A program made the translations under genes and the position numbers. 39,460 nt of DNA from Thermoplasmata archaeon (lineage in GTDB: Archaea > Thermoplasmatota > Thermoplasmata > Lutacidiplasmatales > UBA184): contig JAKAOF010000006.1 of assembly GCA_021823345.1 (NCBI GenBank), positions 1 to 39,460 of the forward strand, read 5' to 3'. Of this stretch, positions 21,980 to 30,419 are shown in pieces. Numbering within the stretch: position 1 is the first letter of the stretch; each line of letters starts with the position of its first letter. Under the pieces are notes generated by a model, which did no database searches, had not been told where the DNA came from, and worked only from the letters and a program-made list of their open reading frames with translations.

Positions 21980-22750
21980 GTGAGCGGAGGGTCTTCTCAG
22001 CTTGACTTGCCTCGATGCCCCACCGGTATCGAAGGGCTAGACAACATACTTGACGGAGGCGTTCCCCGGGGTTCTACCATCCTGCTCACAGGTAGTTGCG
22101 GTACGGGAAAGACAACTCTGGGGTTGGAGTACTTAGTTCGCGGTGCGAATGCAGGCGAAAAGTCGATGTTCTTGTCTGTAACCGAGGCTTCCGACCGGAT
22201 CATTCAGAACCTTACCACGTTCGAGTTCTTTGACAAGAAGATCATTGACGAGGGTAAACTGGTCTTCATCGACGTCCCGATCCTCTACGAGAAGCTCGGG
22301 CTTTCCAAGCAAGAGCTTACGCCGGAAGATATCGATCTGCTCATCACGGCCATCGTGGACCTTGCGAACACCCTCAAGATCCAGCGGCTGGTGCTGGACT
22401 CGGTCACCTCCGTGTGCTTCCGTATCCGGCACGAGGAGAAGATCCGGGACTTCATCCTCAAGCTCGGGAAGTCGCTTTCCGATATCGAGTGCACGACCTT
22501 CCTCGTGAGTGAGATCGGCCCGCAGGCAGATCGCTACTCGCTCTACGGGGTAGAGGAGAACATCGCCGACGGAGTCATTCTTCTGGGCAACAGCCAGCGA
22601 CAAGGAGACCTCCTGCGGACGCTCCAGATCATCAAGATCCGAGGGGCCACGCACAGCCGGGCGCAGTACGTGATCGAGATCACCCCACTTGGAATCTTTC
22701 TCGCCCCGTTCTTGAAAGGGGGCGGGAGGTCAACGATCGGTAATGGTTAG
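21980..22750 (+). CDS. KaiC-like RecA-superfamily ATPase, intact P-loop
   Basis: This 256-residue single-domain KaiC-family ATPase starts with CPTGIEGLDNILDGGVPRGSTILLTGSCGTGKTTLGLEYLVRGA, the usual opening with Walker A GSCGTGKTT (38-46). SVTEASDRIIQNL follows at the switch region and RLVLDSVTSVCF is Walker B. A C-terminal strand set with IKIRGATHSRAQYVIEITPLGI matches the KaiC KxRG..H element. Archaeal KaiC homologues act in signalling or motility (ArlH-like) or are unassigned. It is first of three overlapping paralogues and the only one with a complete ATP-binding site. The GTG start is supported by TATA spacing; an ATG at 21964 leads to a stop after six codons. Confidence 0.87.
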   Translation: MSGGSSQLDLPRCPTGIEGLDNILDGGVPRGSTILLTGSCGTGKTTLGLEYLVRGANAGEKSMFLSVTEASDRIIQNLTTFEFFDKKIIDEGKLVFIDVPILYEKLGLSKQELTPEDIDLLITAIVDLANTLKIQRLVLDSVTSVCFRIRHEEKIRDFILKLGKSLSDIECTTFLVSEIGPQADRYSLYGVEENIADGVILLGNSQRQGDLLRTLQIIKIRGATHSRAQYVIEITPLGIFLAPFLKGGGRSTIGNG

Positions 22751-23342
22751 TTCGACCAACGCATCCCAATTGGCCGAAGGGCTTCGTAGCATGGCCCCGG
22801 GCTCGGCGGTACTTGTCCGCATGAAGGGAGCCACCTACACGGACAGCTACTTCGCGGCGCTCTCGGCCGTTCTGCGAGAATACGCCATGGAAACGAAGGG
22901 TTACGTGGTCTACCTTTCCGTCACCAACCCGGCATCCCTTCTGGTGGACATCCTCTCGTCGGTCGACATCCCGATCCAAGGCGTGTCGTTCATCGATGTG
23001 ACGAGCTACATGATGGTCGACAAGGCCAAACGGGCCGCCAACACCACCTACGTGGAGAGCCCGACCATGCTCGAGACGATTATGCTCCGCGTCGAGTACC
23101 TGCTACGCCGGAGCCCCAACGAACGGAGGATCGTCGTCCTGGACTCCATCAGTTCGCTCGCCATCCACAACAACAGCCACATCCTGCAGGAATTCCTCCA
23201 CATCCTGGTGAACAAGCTCAAGTCGATGGGAGCCGTCACGGTCCTGCTCACCGTGATCGAGGAGACCGCGCCCGAGCTCTCGAACGTGCTTTCCCTCATC
23301 TCCGATGCGAACGTGACGCTCGAGGGCGGTGGCCAGTCGTGA
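22743..23342 (+). CDS. KaiC/RecA-like paralogue lacking a P-loop
   Basis: This 199-residue RecA-fold protein has SAVLVRMKGATYTDSYFAALSAVL where Walker A should be (about 22-45); the glycines and lysine are gone. Walker B and flanks persist: ERRIVVLDSISSLAIHNNSHILQEFLHILVNKLKSMGAVTVLLTVIEETAPEL. It probably cannot bind ATP in the usual way and may act as a partner subunit of the first KaiC-like protein. It lacks the C-terminal KxRG element as well. It overlaps the first gene by eight bases and the third by four, so the three products are likely made in fixed proportion. Confidence 0.78.
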   Translation: MVSSTNASQLAEGLRSMAPGSAVLVRMKGATYTDSYFAALSAVLREYAMETKGYVVYLSVTNPASLLVDILSSVDIPIQGVSFIDVTSYMMVDKAKRAANTTYVESPTMLETIMLRVEYLLRRSPNERRIVVLDSISSLAIHNNSHILQEFLHILVNKLKSMGAVTVLLTVIEETAPELSNVLSLISDANVTLEGGGQS

Positions 23343-24127
23343 CGGAAAAGGCGGTCAAGGAGGCGATCTTCGGGATCCCCGAGGTCGACGATGAACTTGG
23401 AGGCGTCCTTCCCAAAGGCTGGGCGGGCATCGTCTCCGGAGCCCCCGGCAGCGGAATTGAGCTCCTCGCGAAGCAGTTCGCCAGCTTTGCCCCCGACCGG
23501 GTACCCGTCTACTACTATACCACCATGGAACGCACGGAGGACGTCCTTGGCGCCCTGCGGAACTTCGGGTGGAAGGAGAATCTGAACCTGGTGAACATCC
23601 TGGAAGAGTACTACGACCAGGTCCTTTCCCGTAACCTCGAGGTCAGCCGATTCCGTGAGATGGGGATCTCTCCGGAAGATATCTCACAGTTCACCATGAA
23701 AGGGATCGAGGGGCGGCGGGTCAACTTCGTGACCCGGATGATCAATGACATCGCCACCCTGGACAAGCCGTTCCGCCTGGTGGTGGACTCCCTGGATTTT
23801 TTCTTGGAACAGGCCGAGCCGAGTGATGTCATCTCGATGGTGCGTCAGATCCGCTATCGCGCCCAGCGGGTCGGGGGCCGGGCGCTCATGACGCTCACTC
23901 CCGAGGTCCACGATAACCGCGTCACGGGTACGCTCGGTACGATCGCCGATGTGCTCCTCAACCTCGAGGTCGAGGAACGTGCGACGAAGTTCCACTACGC
24001 CATCGCGATCGAGAAGGTCCGCAATCATCCGGAGTCGACCGGTCTCATTCGAGTGAACGTCGGAGGGTCCGGGATCGCGAGCGCCGGCACGGAAGATAAG
24101 GACAAGAGCCGGTTCTCCGCGGTATAG
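23339..24127 (+). CDS. KaiC-like paralogue with mutated Walker A
   Basis: This 262-residue KaiC-family protein opens with FGIPEVDDELGGVLPKGWAGIVSGAPGSGIELLAKQFASF; the Walker A lysine and Ser/Thr are replaced (GAPGSG-I-E at 34-41). Downstream it keeps YYYTTMERTEDVLGALRNFGW, a Walker B-like FRLVVDSLDFFLE, and a C-terminal IAIEKVRNHPESTGLIRVNV. It is thus a second degenerate member of the operon. The GTG start at 23339 overlaps the previous stop (GTGA). It ends 18 bases before the convergent end of the repeat membrane protein gene. A scaffold or sensory role with the active first subunit is inferred. Confidence 0.8.
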   Translation: MTEKAVKEAIFGIPEVDDELGGVLPKGWAGIVSGAPGSGIELLAKQFASFAPDRVPVYYYTTMERTEDVLGALRNFGWKENLNLVNILEEYYDQVLSRNLEVSRFREMGISPEDISQFTMKGIEGRRVNFVTRMINDIATLDKPFRLVVDSLDFFLEQAEPSDVISMVRQIRYRAQRVGGRALMTLTPEVHDNRVTGTLGTIADVLLNLEVEERATKFHYAIAIEKVRNHPESTGLIRVNVGGSGIASAGTEDKDKSRFSAV

Positions 24128-24145
24128 CGCGCTAACGTAGCCCCG

Positions 24146-26992
24146 TCACGGGTCGGGGGATTTCTTTGGTTCAGGTTCCACTGGCTTGGCCTTGGGAGGG
24201 GTAGGCGACATCACCCGGCTGAACATCCGATGGATGTCCTCGGGACGAGGTGCCGTCGTGGTGGATCGGCCGGCAGAGGTATCCGAGCGACCGGCCCCGG
24301 CCCGGATGTCGCTCACGAACGTCTCGAACTCCTGAAGGACCTCGGTAATGGTCGCGTGGTCATAGCCCCGCGCTTCGAGGGTGTGGAGCGAGTTCCGGAC
24401 AAGCTGGGCATAGGTCATCAGCTCGTCACCGGCTTCTTCGGACGATTGCAACCGCCCCGTGTCCGCCGCAGTCGCCGTGGCTTCCACGTCTCGGACCACG
24501 GCCTCCATTCCGGCCTTCCCGAGATAGCTTTCGAGGAACCCTTTAAAGAGCGTGAGCGACCACTGGAGCCCCGCAAGTTCCCGGTGCGGGGTCGTGTCGA
24601 CCGCGGTCCGGGCGAGGGTCTCCAGCACCCCGCGGACCCGCACCACGTAGTCGATCAATGGTTCCCCGGGATTCCAGGGAACGTTCACATCGGTCGACCA
24701 ACGCCGGCTCGTCTCCTCGAGCATGCGGGTAAGGCTCGTCATCTGCTTGTCGCTCAGGCCGCGGTGGGACTCCATGAGCGAGGAGGAGACCGCATTCGCC
24801 ATGGCCAGCGAAGAGGGCGGGGTGGCGCCTTCGGGGTGTTCGGACTGGGCCCGATGCACATACTCGGGGGCCGGTTCGTTCTGCTTTCGAAGGACTCCCG
24901 TGGCGTACCCTGCCCGGAACGCGGAGGCTTCCCACTCAACGATGTTCATCTCGGATTCGGGGGTAGAGGGCGCCGGGACAGGGGTAGGTTCTCGCGGGGG
25001 CGCTGCGACTTGCGTGGCGGGCCCCGTAACGGTGGGTACTGGCGTAGGGGGGAGCTCTTTCGGAACGGGAGTGGTGACTCCCGGGGATGGCGGGGAGGGA
25101 GGGCGGTTCAAGACCCCATCGAACAAATGGTTCACCCGCTCCATGCCTTGGTGCGGGGGGATCGCTGCGGGGAGGGCACCCCCATGGGCCGGATCTTCCG
25201 TCCCCTTGAGGTCCGTCAGGAGAACATCGAACTCGTGAAGGATGCGGTCGACCTCTTCCCGGCTCAATGTAGTCGGAGCGAGAGCGGCCAACGCTCGGCG
25301 CACGAGGTTGGCGTAGGTCGAAAGTTCATCGTGTTCTCCCTCCATTCCCACGGGGGCCAGCATTCCGCTGGCGGCCTGCTCTGCGATGGTGTCGACCAAT
25401 TGGACCGTTCGTTGCTTCCCGATCGAGCTCTCCAGAAAGCCTCGGAAAAGAGCCAGCGCCCACTGCAGTCCCGCGGTAGGGTTCCGTTGGGCGACCGGTC
25501 CGCCCATGGCGGTACGTTCCAGTACCCCATACGTGCTCTCTGCGCGCTTCAGATAGTCGTCAAGTGACTCTCCGGAGTTCCGGGAGACCTTCAGAAGTCT
25601 CTCCAGACGCTTGGTCTCGGATTCGAGGGATCTCAAGAAGTCGGCAAACACCCGATCCCCTAACTGGGCATTCGACTCCGACACTGTCCGGGTCAGGGCC
25701 GCCGAAAGTACCGCCGGTTCCGGTACCTTCCCCCCCAATCGAGCCGATTCTAATGCCCCACGAAGGGCGTAATCCCTTCCGGATTCTCCCGCCTTCCGGG
25801 TAGCGCCGGTGGTCAGTGCGGTCCGGAAAGCCGATACTTCCCAAGGGGTCAGTCCGTTCTTGGGAGACAGGAACTCTAACCCGGCATTCGAGGTGACCGA
25901 GACCGGTGCCTTCCGGTCCAACCCTGTGGTGACGGGGATGGCGGGGGGCAACGAGGTCGGGGCAGTGGCAGGAGCTTGCCGGGAAGGCATGTCACTCGCC
26001 ACGGGCCGAACGGCTTCGGTCGAAGGACTCTCGGTCCGACGCTTGGGCACGGCGGTGGTCTCCGCAGACCGCGAGGAGGGGGGCTTCTGGGATAGCGCGA
26101 TATGGAGGGCTTCGAGCTTGGCCCCCGTTGAGTCCGTGTACTGAGCAATGTCCTTGAGGGTGGGTCGCCCCGTCGAGATCTTGACATCGTGGGCCATGGT
26201 AGCTCCGATGAGCTCCTTGTCGGATACCTTGGAAAGTAGCACTTTGAGATTCCGCAATTGCGACTGGGCGTCCACCCACTTGCTCCGTTCTAGTACGATG
26301 TAATCGGGCGTGCTCTCGGGGATGAGGTCCTCTTCATCCTCCGGGACGAAGGCCGCCACGGTGCCGCCGACGGTTGCGATGCCCCCCACCAACAGGAAGA
26401 CGATCCAGAGCGGGTAGTAGCGTCCCCCGATGTGGGCATAGCTCCCCCAAAAGAGGATGGAGATGACCATTGCCGCCACTCCAAAGAAGAGCAGGGGCGC
26501 GCTCGACTCGAATCCCTCTATGATTTCTTGGCCCCGGCTCTTCGCTACGCGGGAGGGACGATCACGAGGGGTCTCTCTCGGGAAGGTCTGGCTCGACGGA
26601 GTCCGTCCTTTCGCTGGCTGGATGCGAGGGGCAGGTTGGTGCCGGAACAGGGGGAGGAACCACAGTACGACCCCCAGCAGCAGGAACGCACCGATCGGCA
26701 CAATGAGCGCTCCCCAGACGATCTGGGGGTCCGTCACCACGAGCGAGATGCCCAAGATCAGGAGAATGGCGGCGGCGGAGGCGAGGAAGAGGAATAGTAA
26801 GGCCGGACGATAGGTCGCCGTAGGTCTCAAGCTCCGACCCCGGGTACGAACGGTACGCTCTCGGAACGAGGGCGGTCGACGAGGGGTAGGGGGTCGGGAT
26901 CTTGCTTTCGGGGCGGGCGTGGCGGAAGAAGGCTTCCACTCTCGGAGGGGGGGACGTTTCACTGCTGGCGCCCTAGGTGAGTGAGGCGGCAT
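24146..26992 (-). CDS. four-helix membrane protein with duplicated cytoplasmic module
   Basis: I do not recognise this ~948-residue protein. A basic Pro/Arg/Ser-rich N terminus (~60 residues) is followed by two hydrophobic hairpins: LLFLFLASAAAILLILGISLVV with GALIVPIGAFLLLGVVLWFLPLF, and PLLFFGVAAMVISILFWGSY with YPLWIVFLLVGGIATVGGTVAAFV. The basic flanks suggest both ends are cytoplasmic. A helical segment (about 235-305) and a Pro/Thr-rich linker lead to two homologous ~245-residue modules separated by a Pro-rich linker (see repeat entry). The C terminus is Pro/Lys-rich. ATG 26992 is preferred over the tracked TTG 27004. It is convergent with the KaiC trio; a link between them is only suggested by adjacency. 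Confidence 0.78.
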   Translation of the reverse strand: MPPHSPRAPAVKRPPLREWKPSSATPAPKARSRPPTPRRPPSFRERTVRTRGRSLRPTATYRPALLFLFLASAAAILLILGISLVVTDPQIVWGALIVPIGAFLLLGVVLWFLPLFRHQPAPRIQPAKGRTPSSQTFPRETPRDRPSRVAKSRGQEIIEGFESSAPLLFFGVAAMVISILFWGSYAHIGGRYYPLWIVFLLVGGIATVGGTVAAFVPEDEEDLIPESTPDYIVLERSKWVDAQSQLRNLKVLLSKVSDKELIGATMAHDVKISTGRPTLKDIAQYTDSTGAKLEALHIALSQKPPSSRSAETTAVPKRRTESPSTEAVRPVASDMPSRQAPATAPTSLPPAIPVTTGLDRKAPVSVTSNAGLEFLSPKNGLTPWEVSAFRTALTTGATRKAGESGRDYALRGALESARLGGKVPEPAVLSAALTRTVSESNAQLGDRVFADFLRSLESETKRLERLLKVSRNSGESLDDYLKRAESTYGVLERTAMGGPVAQRNPTAGLQWALALFRGFLESSIGKQRTVQLVDTIAEQAASGMLAPVGMEGEHDELSTYANLVRRALAALAPTTLSREEVDRILHEFDVLLTDLKGTEDPAHGGALPAAIPPHQGMERVNHLFDGVLNRPPSPPSPGVTTPVPKELPPTPVPTVTGPATQVAAPPREPTPVPAPSTPESEMNIVEWEASAFRAGYATGVLRKQNEPAPEYVHRAQSEHPEGATPPSSLAMANAVSSSLMESHRGLSDKQMTSLTRMLEETSRRWSTDVNVPWNPGEPLIDYVVRVRGVLETLARTAVDTTPHRELAGLQWSLTLFKGFLESYLGKAGMEAVVRDVEATATAADTGRLQSSEEAGDELMTYAQLVRNSLHTLEARGYDHATITEVLQEFETFVSDIRAGAGRSDTSAGRSTTTAPRPEDIHRMFSRVMSPTPPKAKPVEPEPKKSPDP
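24206..25846 (-). repeat. two ~245-residue internal protein repeats
   Basis: Module A (bases ~25846-25100) and module B (~24943-24206) align along their length: WEVSAFRTALTTG with WEASAFRAGYATG, ESLDDYLKRAESTYGVLERTA with EPLIDYVVRVRGVLETLARTA, AGLQWALALFRGFLESSIGK with AGLQWSLTLFKGFLESYLGK, and DELSTYANLVRRAL with DELMTYAQLVRNSL. Both close with an H-L/M-F-x-x-V segment. The alignment was done by eye. Confidence 0.85.
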
Positions 26993-27072
26993 CCGCCTAT
27001 ACAAGATGCGCCACCAGTGTTTGAACCTATCGGCGCGCTGTAATGCATGCTTGAATGAGAAGTTTTTGAAAG

Positions 27073-27237
27073 ATGGAAAACAAAGGAGCCGTTTCCGTGA
27101 CCGAATTCTCTAATCTGAAGGTCGGTTTCACGGCGGAATGGGTTTCTAGAGCGTTTGGCGCTAAACACTTCCACAAGATGGAGTATTATGGATGCCCCTT
27201 TGGTTTGCATGTACTCCAAGAGATGGTCCCGCCCTGA
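27073..27237 (+). CDS. possible small ORF, 54 residues
   Basis: This frame is too short for the ORF track. ATG 27073 to TGA 27237 encodes MENKGAVSVTEFSNLKVGFTAEWV..., ending in HVLQEMVPP. The 325-base gap between the membrane protein gene and the GNAT gene is richer in A/T than its surroundings, and the frame avoids stops while using codons unlike the GC-rich third-position bias of neighbours. No family is recognised. It could be a real small protein, a decayed gene fragment or chance. The rest of the gap shows no RNA gene I can identify. Confidence 0.3.
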   Translation: MENKGAVSVTEFSNLKVGFTAEWVSRAFGAKHFHKMEYYGCPFGLHVLQEMVPP

Positions 27238-27329
27238 CCGCTCGATATGGATGCGTTCATAACGTACCGATTATTCCCTGTCGATGCAGGTCGATAATGT
27301 CCGGGATGCGCCGTCCCAAGAGGAACGAA

Positions 27330-27902
27330 ATGGGCGGAAGACTTTCCTCCCTTGCACTTCCCATCCTAACAAAACGACTGGTTCTACGTCTCCCCACGCT
27401 CGCCGACACCGACTCGTTCATGTCCGAAGCCCATGATCCGCGACTGTTGCAATGGTTTTCCAAGGGGTCTCCTCCGGAGACTCGCGAGGAACAGGTCGAC
27501 ACCATCAAGAAGATCCGCAAGGCGGCCCGCGCGGGAGATTCCTTGAGCCTTGGTCTATTTGACCGGGGGTCCGGAGCGTCGGTCGGCGTGATCTCGCTCT
27601 CGAGCCTCAACTGGGGGGACATGTGTGCCGAGATCGGGTACATCGTGTCGCCCAACCATTGGGGGAAAGGGTACGCTACGGAGGCGGTGGCCTCGCTCTG
27701 TGCCGAGGCGTTCGGATGCCTCAATCTACATCGGATCGAGGCGCAGGTATGGCCGTCCAATCTCGCTTCCGGTCGGGTACTTGAGAAGGTAGGCTTCCAC
27801 AAGGAAGGGACCCGACGGCAGTGCGATCTTAAGGGAAAGACCTGGCTCGATTGCGACACTTACGGACTCCTGCGAGGGGAGAACCGTCTGGGTCCGACGT
27901 AG
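27330..27902 (+). CDS. GNAT N-acetyltransferase, RimJ/RimL type
   Basis: This ~190-residue acetyl-CoA-dependent N-acetyltransferase shows LTKRLVLRLPTLADTDSFMSEAHD (family opening), VGVISLSSLNWGDMCAEIGYIVSPNHWGKGYATEAVASLCAEAFGCLNLHRIEAQVWPSNLASGRVLEKVGFHKEG, which covers motif A with the acetyl-CoA loop and motif B. The sequence matches the RimJ/RimL group that acetylates ribosomal protein or other N termini or small amines; the substrate is unknown. In-frame starts exist at 27192, 27297, 27306 and 27330. ATG 27330 is chosen because it gives the usual short lead before the first strand and AAGAGG lies about 8 bases upstream. It is convergent with the M29-like gene. Confidence 0.85.
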   Translation: MGGRLSSLALPILTKRLVLRLPTLADTDSFMSEAHDPRLLQWFSKGSPPETREEQVDTIKKIRKAARAGDSLSLGLFDRGSGASVGVISLSSLNWGDMCAEIGYIVSPNHWGKGYATEAVASLCAEAFGCLNLHRIEAQVWPSNLASGRVLEKVGFHKEGTRRQCDLKGKTWLDCDTYGLLRGENRLGPT

Positions 27903-27970
27903 ACGTGGAAATCGGTCCGCTCGGGCCGGTAGTCCAGTCAAGATCGAGTGAGCCCGTCGATGGCGGAAGT

Positions 27971-29077
27971 TCAGAGAATCTTCCCCTTGTGGAGGATCCG
28001 CGTCCCATCCACCGAAACGTCGGCTTGCTCGAGCGACACCCAGTCCATGAAACTGGAGTGGTTCGCCCCTCCAAAGCCGATGTTCCTTCCGATCTGGAGG
28101 CTGATGACCCCTAGTTCGTCCTGATGCATGCTCGGGACGTTCTTTAGCGCCGGATTGAGACCGAAGGTCAGGACCCCTGCTCGGTCGCGGCCCTCCGTAC
28201 CTCCCTCGAAGCTTTCCCGGAACCTCTCCTGGCCCATCTTGAACGAGTACTTGGTCAAACGGCCGTCATGGAACTCAAGGCGCCCTCCGCCGTTCTTCCA
28301 CCAGGGGGTCCACGTGGGAAGATTGGAACGAATCGTTCCCTCGGCGGTCTTGCCATCCAACACGAATGGAAGCCGACCGTCCGGGTAATTCGCCATCATG
28401 CCATAGATGTCGTTCCGAGCGAACTTGCCGGGCACTCCGGTGTGCAGTCGGGAGGGCTTGCCGGCCAAGGCTACCTGCAAGTCGGTGCCATTCGCATGCT
28501 GGATCCGGAGATGCCGGCCGCCTTGGAGGGACCGTTGCAACCGTTTGCCGACCTTGACCATCGTCTGCGGGTCGACACTGCTCGCTTCAAGGATCTCGCG
28601 GTTCAGTCGGTCCACCGTGGTACCCCACTGTCGAGCGTTGCTCTCTGTCGCAAAGCCCACCCCCATCCGCACGCCGCGAAGGCCCGTGGCCCGGACGATC
28701 TCGTACCACGAGTCGTTCCACGCCGTCAGTTCATCGGAGGTCTTCATGTCGAGCGTATTGAAGCGCTCGCTGTCGCCGGGGCCCCAGAACATGACGTAGG
28801 CATCGGCGTGCTTCAGGGCGGCCTTCTCGGCGGCACCCATGACTCCCAGGAGCTGGGTCTGCTCCCGGTCGACGGCATTCCAGTAGGCCGACTCGTCCTC
28901 GAGAAAGAGGAGGGGTACGCCCCCTGCGCGACGGACCTCGTCGACCACGGCGGTCGCCACCGGGACCGAGTGAGACCACGATTCGACGATGACGCTCTCT
29001 CCGGGCTTTACCTTGAGGGACTTGGTGACCAAGTTATGCGCCGCCGACCTTCGCAGATCCGAGATCTGTTTTGGCAT
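27971..29077 (-). CDS. M29 aminopeptidase-like protein, metal ligands apparently lost
   Basis: This 368-residue protein has the overall plan of thermophilic aminopeptidase T/AmpS (peptidase family M29). The N-terminal domain has SLKVKPGESVIVESWSHSVPVATAVVDEVRRAGG and LHADAYVMF-type sequence (here LKHADAYVMFWGP); the C-terminal half has NYPDGRLPFVLDGKTAEGTIRSNLP, LTFGLNPALKN and GRNIGFGGANHSSFMDWV. Compared from memory with the family, the expected metal ligands are missing: the Glu of PDGE is Arg, the His of GTxH is Ser, and the HxD after the Ser-rich turn reads FMD. It may be non-proteolytic or use another cofactor. Divergent from AcnX. Confidence 0.68.
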   Translation of the reverse strand: MPKQISDLRRSAAHNLVTKSLKVKPGESVIVESWSHSVPVATAVVDEVRRAGGVPLLFLEDESAYWNAVDREQTQLLGVMGAAEKAALKHADAYVMFWGPGDSERFNTLDMKTSDELTAWNDSWYEIVRATGLRGVRMGVGFATESNARQWGTTVDRLNREILEASSVDPQTMVKVGKRLQRSLQGGRHLRIQHANGTDLQVALAGKPSRLHTGVPGKFARNDIYGMMANYPDGRLPFVLDGKTAEGTIRSNLPTWTPWWKNGGGRLEFHDGRLTKYSFKMGQERFRESFEGGTEGRDRAGVLTFGLNPALKNVPSMHQDELGVISLQIGRNIGFGGANHSSFMDWVSLEQADVSVDGTRILHKGKIL

Positions 29078-29201
29078 GGCCGGCTCCAGGGGCGCTCGCT
29101 ACTTACGGCGAAGGTGTAGGTCCCCCCTACATCCCGGTTAACTATCCCGTAGTCCCCGACACGTGTCCCCGAGCCTTGTCCGTCGCCATTTCAGTCATAG
29201 G

Positions 29202-29208
29202 CTATATA
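29202..29208 (+). promoter_or_regulatory. TATA box of the AcnX gene
   Basis: CTATATA is centred 27 bases before ATG 29232, placing the transcription start on or next to the start codon. It is the only TATA-like element on the plus strand of the 154-base divergent spacer. Confidence 0.7.
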
Positions 29209-29231
29209 CGTCCGCCCCAATTCCCCGCTCC

Positions 29232-30419
29232 ATGGAACTCAGCCGGGAAGACGAGGCCATCCTGAAGGGGGAGAAGGGCCCACGTCATGCCGAACTGATG
29301 CGCATCCTGGTCTCCCTGGGCGACCTGAACGATGCTTCCCGGTTGATCCCGGTCTGGTCGGTTCAATTGTCAGGGATCTCGTTCAAGACGATGGGCATCC
29401 CCGGCACGGAGTTCCTCGAAGATGCCGCCCACGAGGTCCGCTTTGCGGTCCCCACCACGGTCAATCCGGCGGGGTACGACGTCGGGGGACCCGGGGTCGT
29501 GCCCGCCAGCGCAGAGTTCAAGGAGAAGCAACAGCGGATCATCCGATCGCTCCTTACGATGGGGGCTATCTCGACCTTCTCGTGCACCCCCTACACCACT
29601 GAGTATTCTCCCCCGCCTGGAGCCCATCTTGCCTGGGCCGAGAGCTCGGCGGTGATCTATAGCAACAGCGTGATCGGTGCCTTCTCGAACCGAGAGGGGG
29701 CCCCGAGCGCCCTGGCGAGCGCGGTCCTGGGAAAGACCCCGGAGTACGGTCTGCACTTGCCGGCAGGTCGAAGGGCGGAGGTCGTGGTCAATGTCCGGAA
29801 CGGACGGGAGATCCGGTTTTCGAGCCTGGGGGCATATCTCGGAAAGAAGCTCGGAAGCCGCATCCCCTACCTGCGAGGCGTGCATCCGGTAGCGGACGAA
29901 ATGAAGGCCATGGGGGCCGCCATGAGCGCCTGGGGGTCCGTTCCCATGTTCCACGTAGAGAACGTCACGCACGAGGCATCGGTCCAAGAGCTCGCCGGTC
30001 TGGAATCGATGGAGGTCGGACCCGAGGACATCCAGGCGTTCGAGAAATCCTTGGGACTCAACGCCGAGTCCCCCAGTCTCATTGCCATTGGATGTCCCCA
30101 CGCGACAAAAGGGGAGCTCGAGCACTTGGCCAAGGTGATCCGCGAGCGCCGAGACGGGAAGCTCAAGGATGGGCTCCAAGTATGGGCATGTACGAACCGA
30201 AGGATCATCCAGGACAACCCCGACTTGGTGCGCTATCTGGAAGGCGCTGGAGTGAAGGTGATCCAGGACACCTGCATGGTCGTTGCCCCGATCGGTGCCG
30301 ACTACCCGGTCATTGCCGTCAATTCGGCCAAGGCGGCGTTCTACGCCTCAAAGAAGTCCTTCAGTGGGCAAAAGGTGCTCTACGCCACCACGGAAGAGCT
30401 GATCGACCGGTGGGCATAA
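29232..30419 (+). CDS. aconitase X large subunit, probable phosphomevalonate dehydratase
   Basis: This ~395-residue AcnX catalytic (DUF521) protein opens with ELSREDEAILKGEKGPRHAELMRILVSLGDL, the family start, and has SVQLSGISFKTMG, FSCTPYTTEY, WAESSAVIYSNSVIGAFSNREGAPSALASAVLGKTPEYG, AIGCPHATKGEL and DTCMVVAPIG. The cysteines in SCTPY, GCPH and DTCM are the likely Fe-S ligands. In archaea this subunit with the small DUF126 subunit forms phosphomevalonate 5-dehydratase of the modified mevalonate pathway to isoprenoid lipids. Other AcnX enzymes act on hydroxyproline, but in an archaeon the mevalonate role is favoured. No small subunit lies next to it. The start is set by TATA spacing; the longer frame from 29163 is unlikely. 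Confidence 0.88.
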   Translation: MELSREDEAILKGEKGPRHAELMRILVSLGDLNDASRLIPVWSVQLSGISFKTMGIPGTEFLEDAAHEVRFAVPTTVNPAGYDVGGPGVVPASAEFKEKQQRIIRSLLTMGAISTFSCTPYTTEYSPPPGAHLAWAESSAVIYSNSVIGAFSNREGAPSALASAVLGKTPEYGLHLPAGRRAEVVVNVRNGREIRFSSLGAYLGKKLGSRIPYLRGVHPVADEMKAMGAAMSAWGSVPMFHVENVTHEASVQELAGLESMEVGPEDIQAFEKSLGLNAESPSLIAIGCPHATKGELEHLAKVIRERRDGKLKDGLQVWACTNRRIIQDNPDLVRYLEGAGVKVIQDTCMVVAPIGADYPVIAVNSAKAAFYASKKSFSGQKVLYATTEELIDRWA

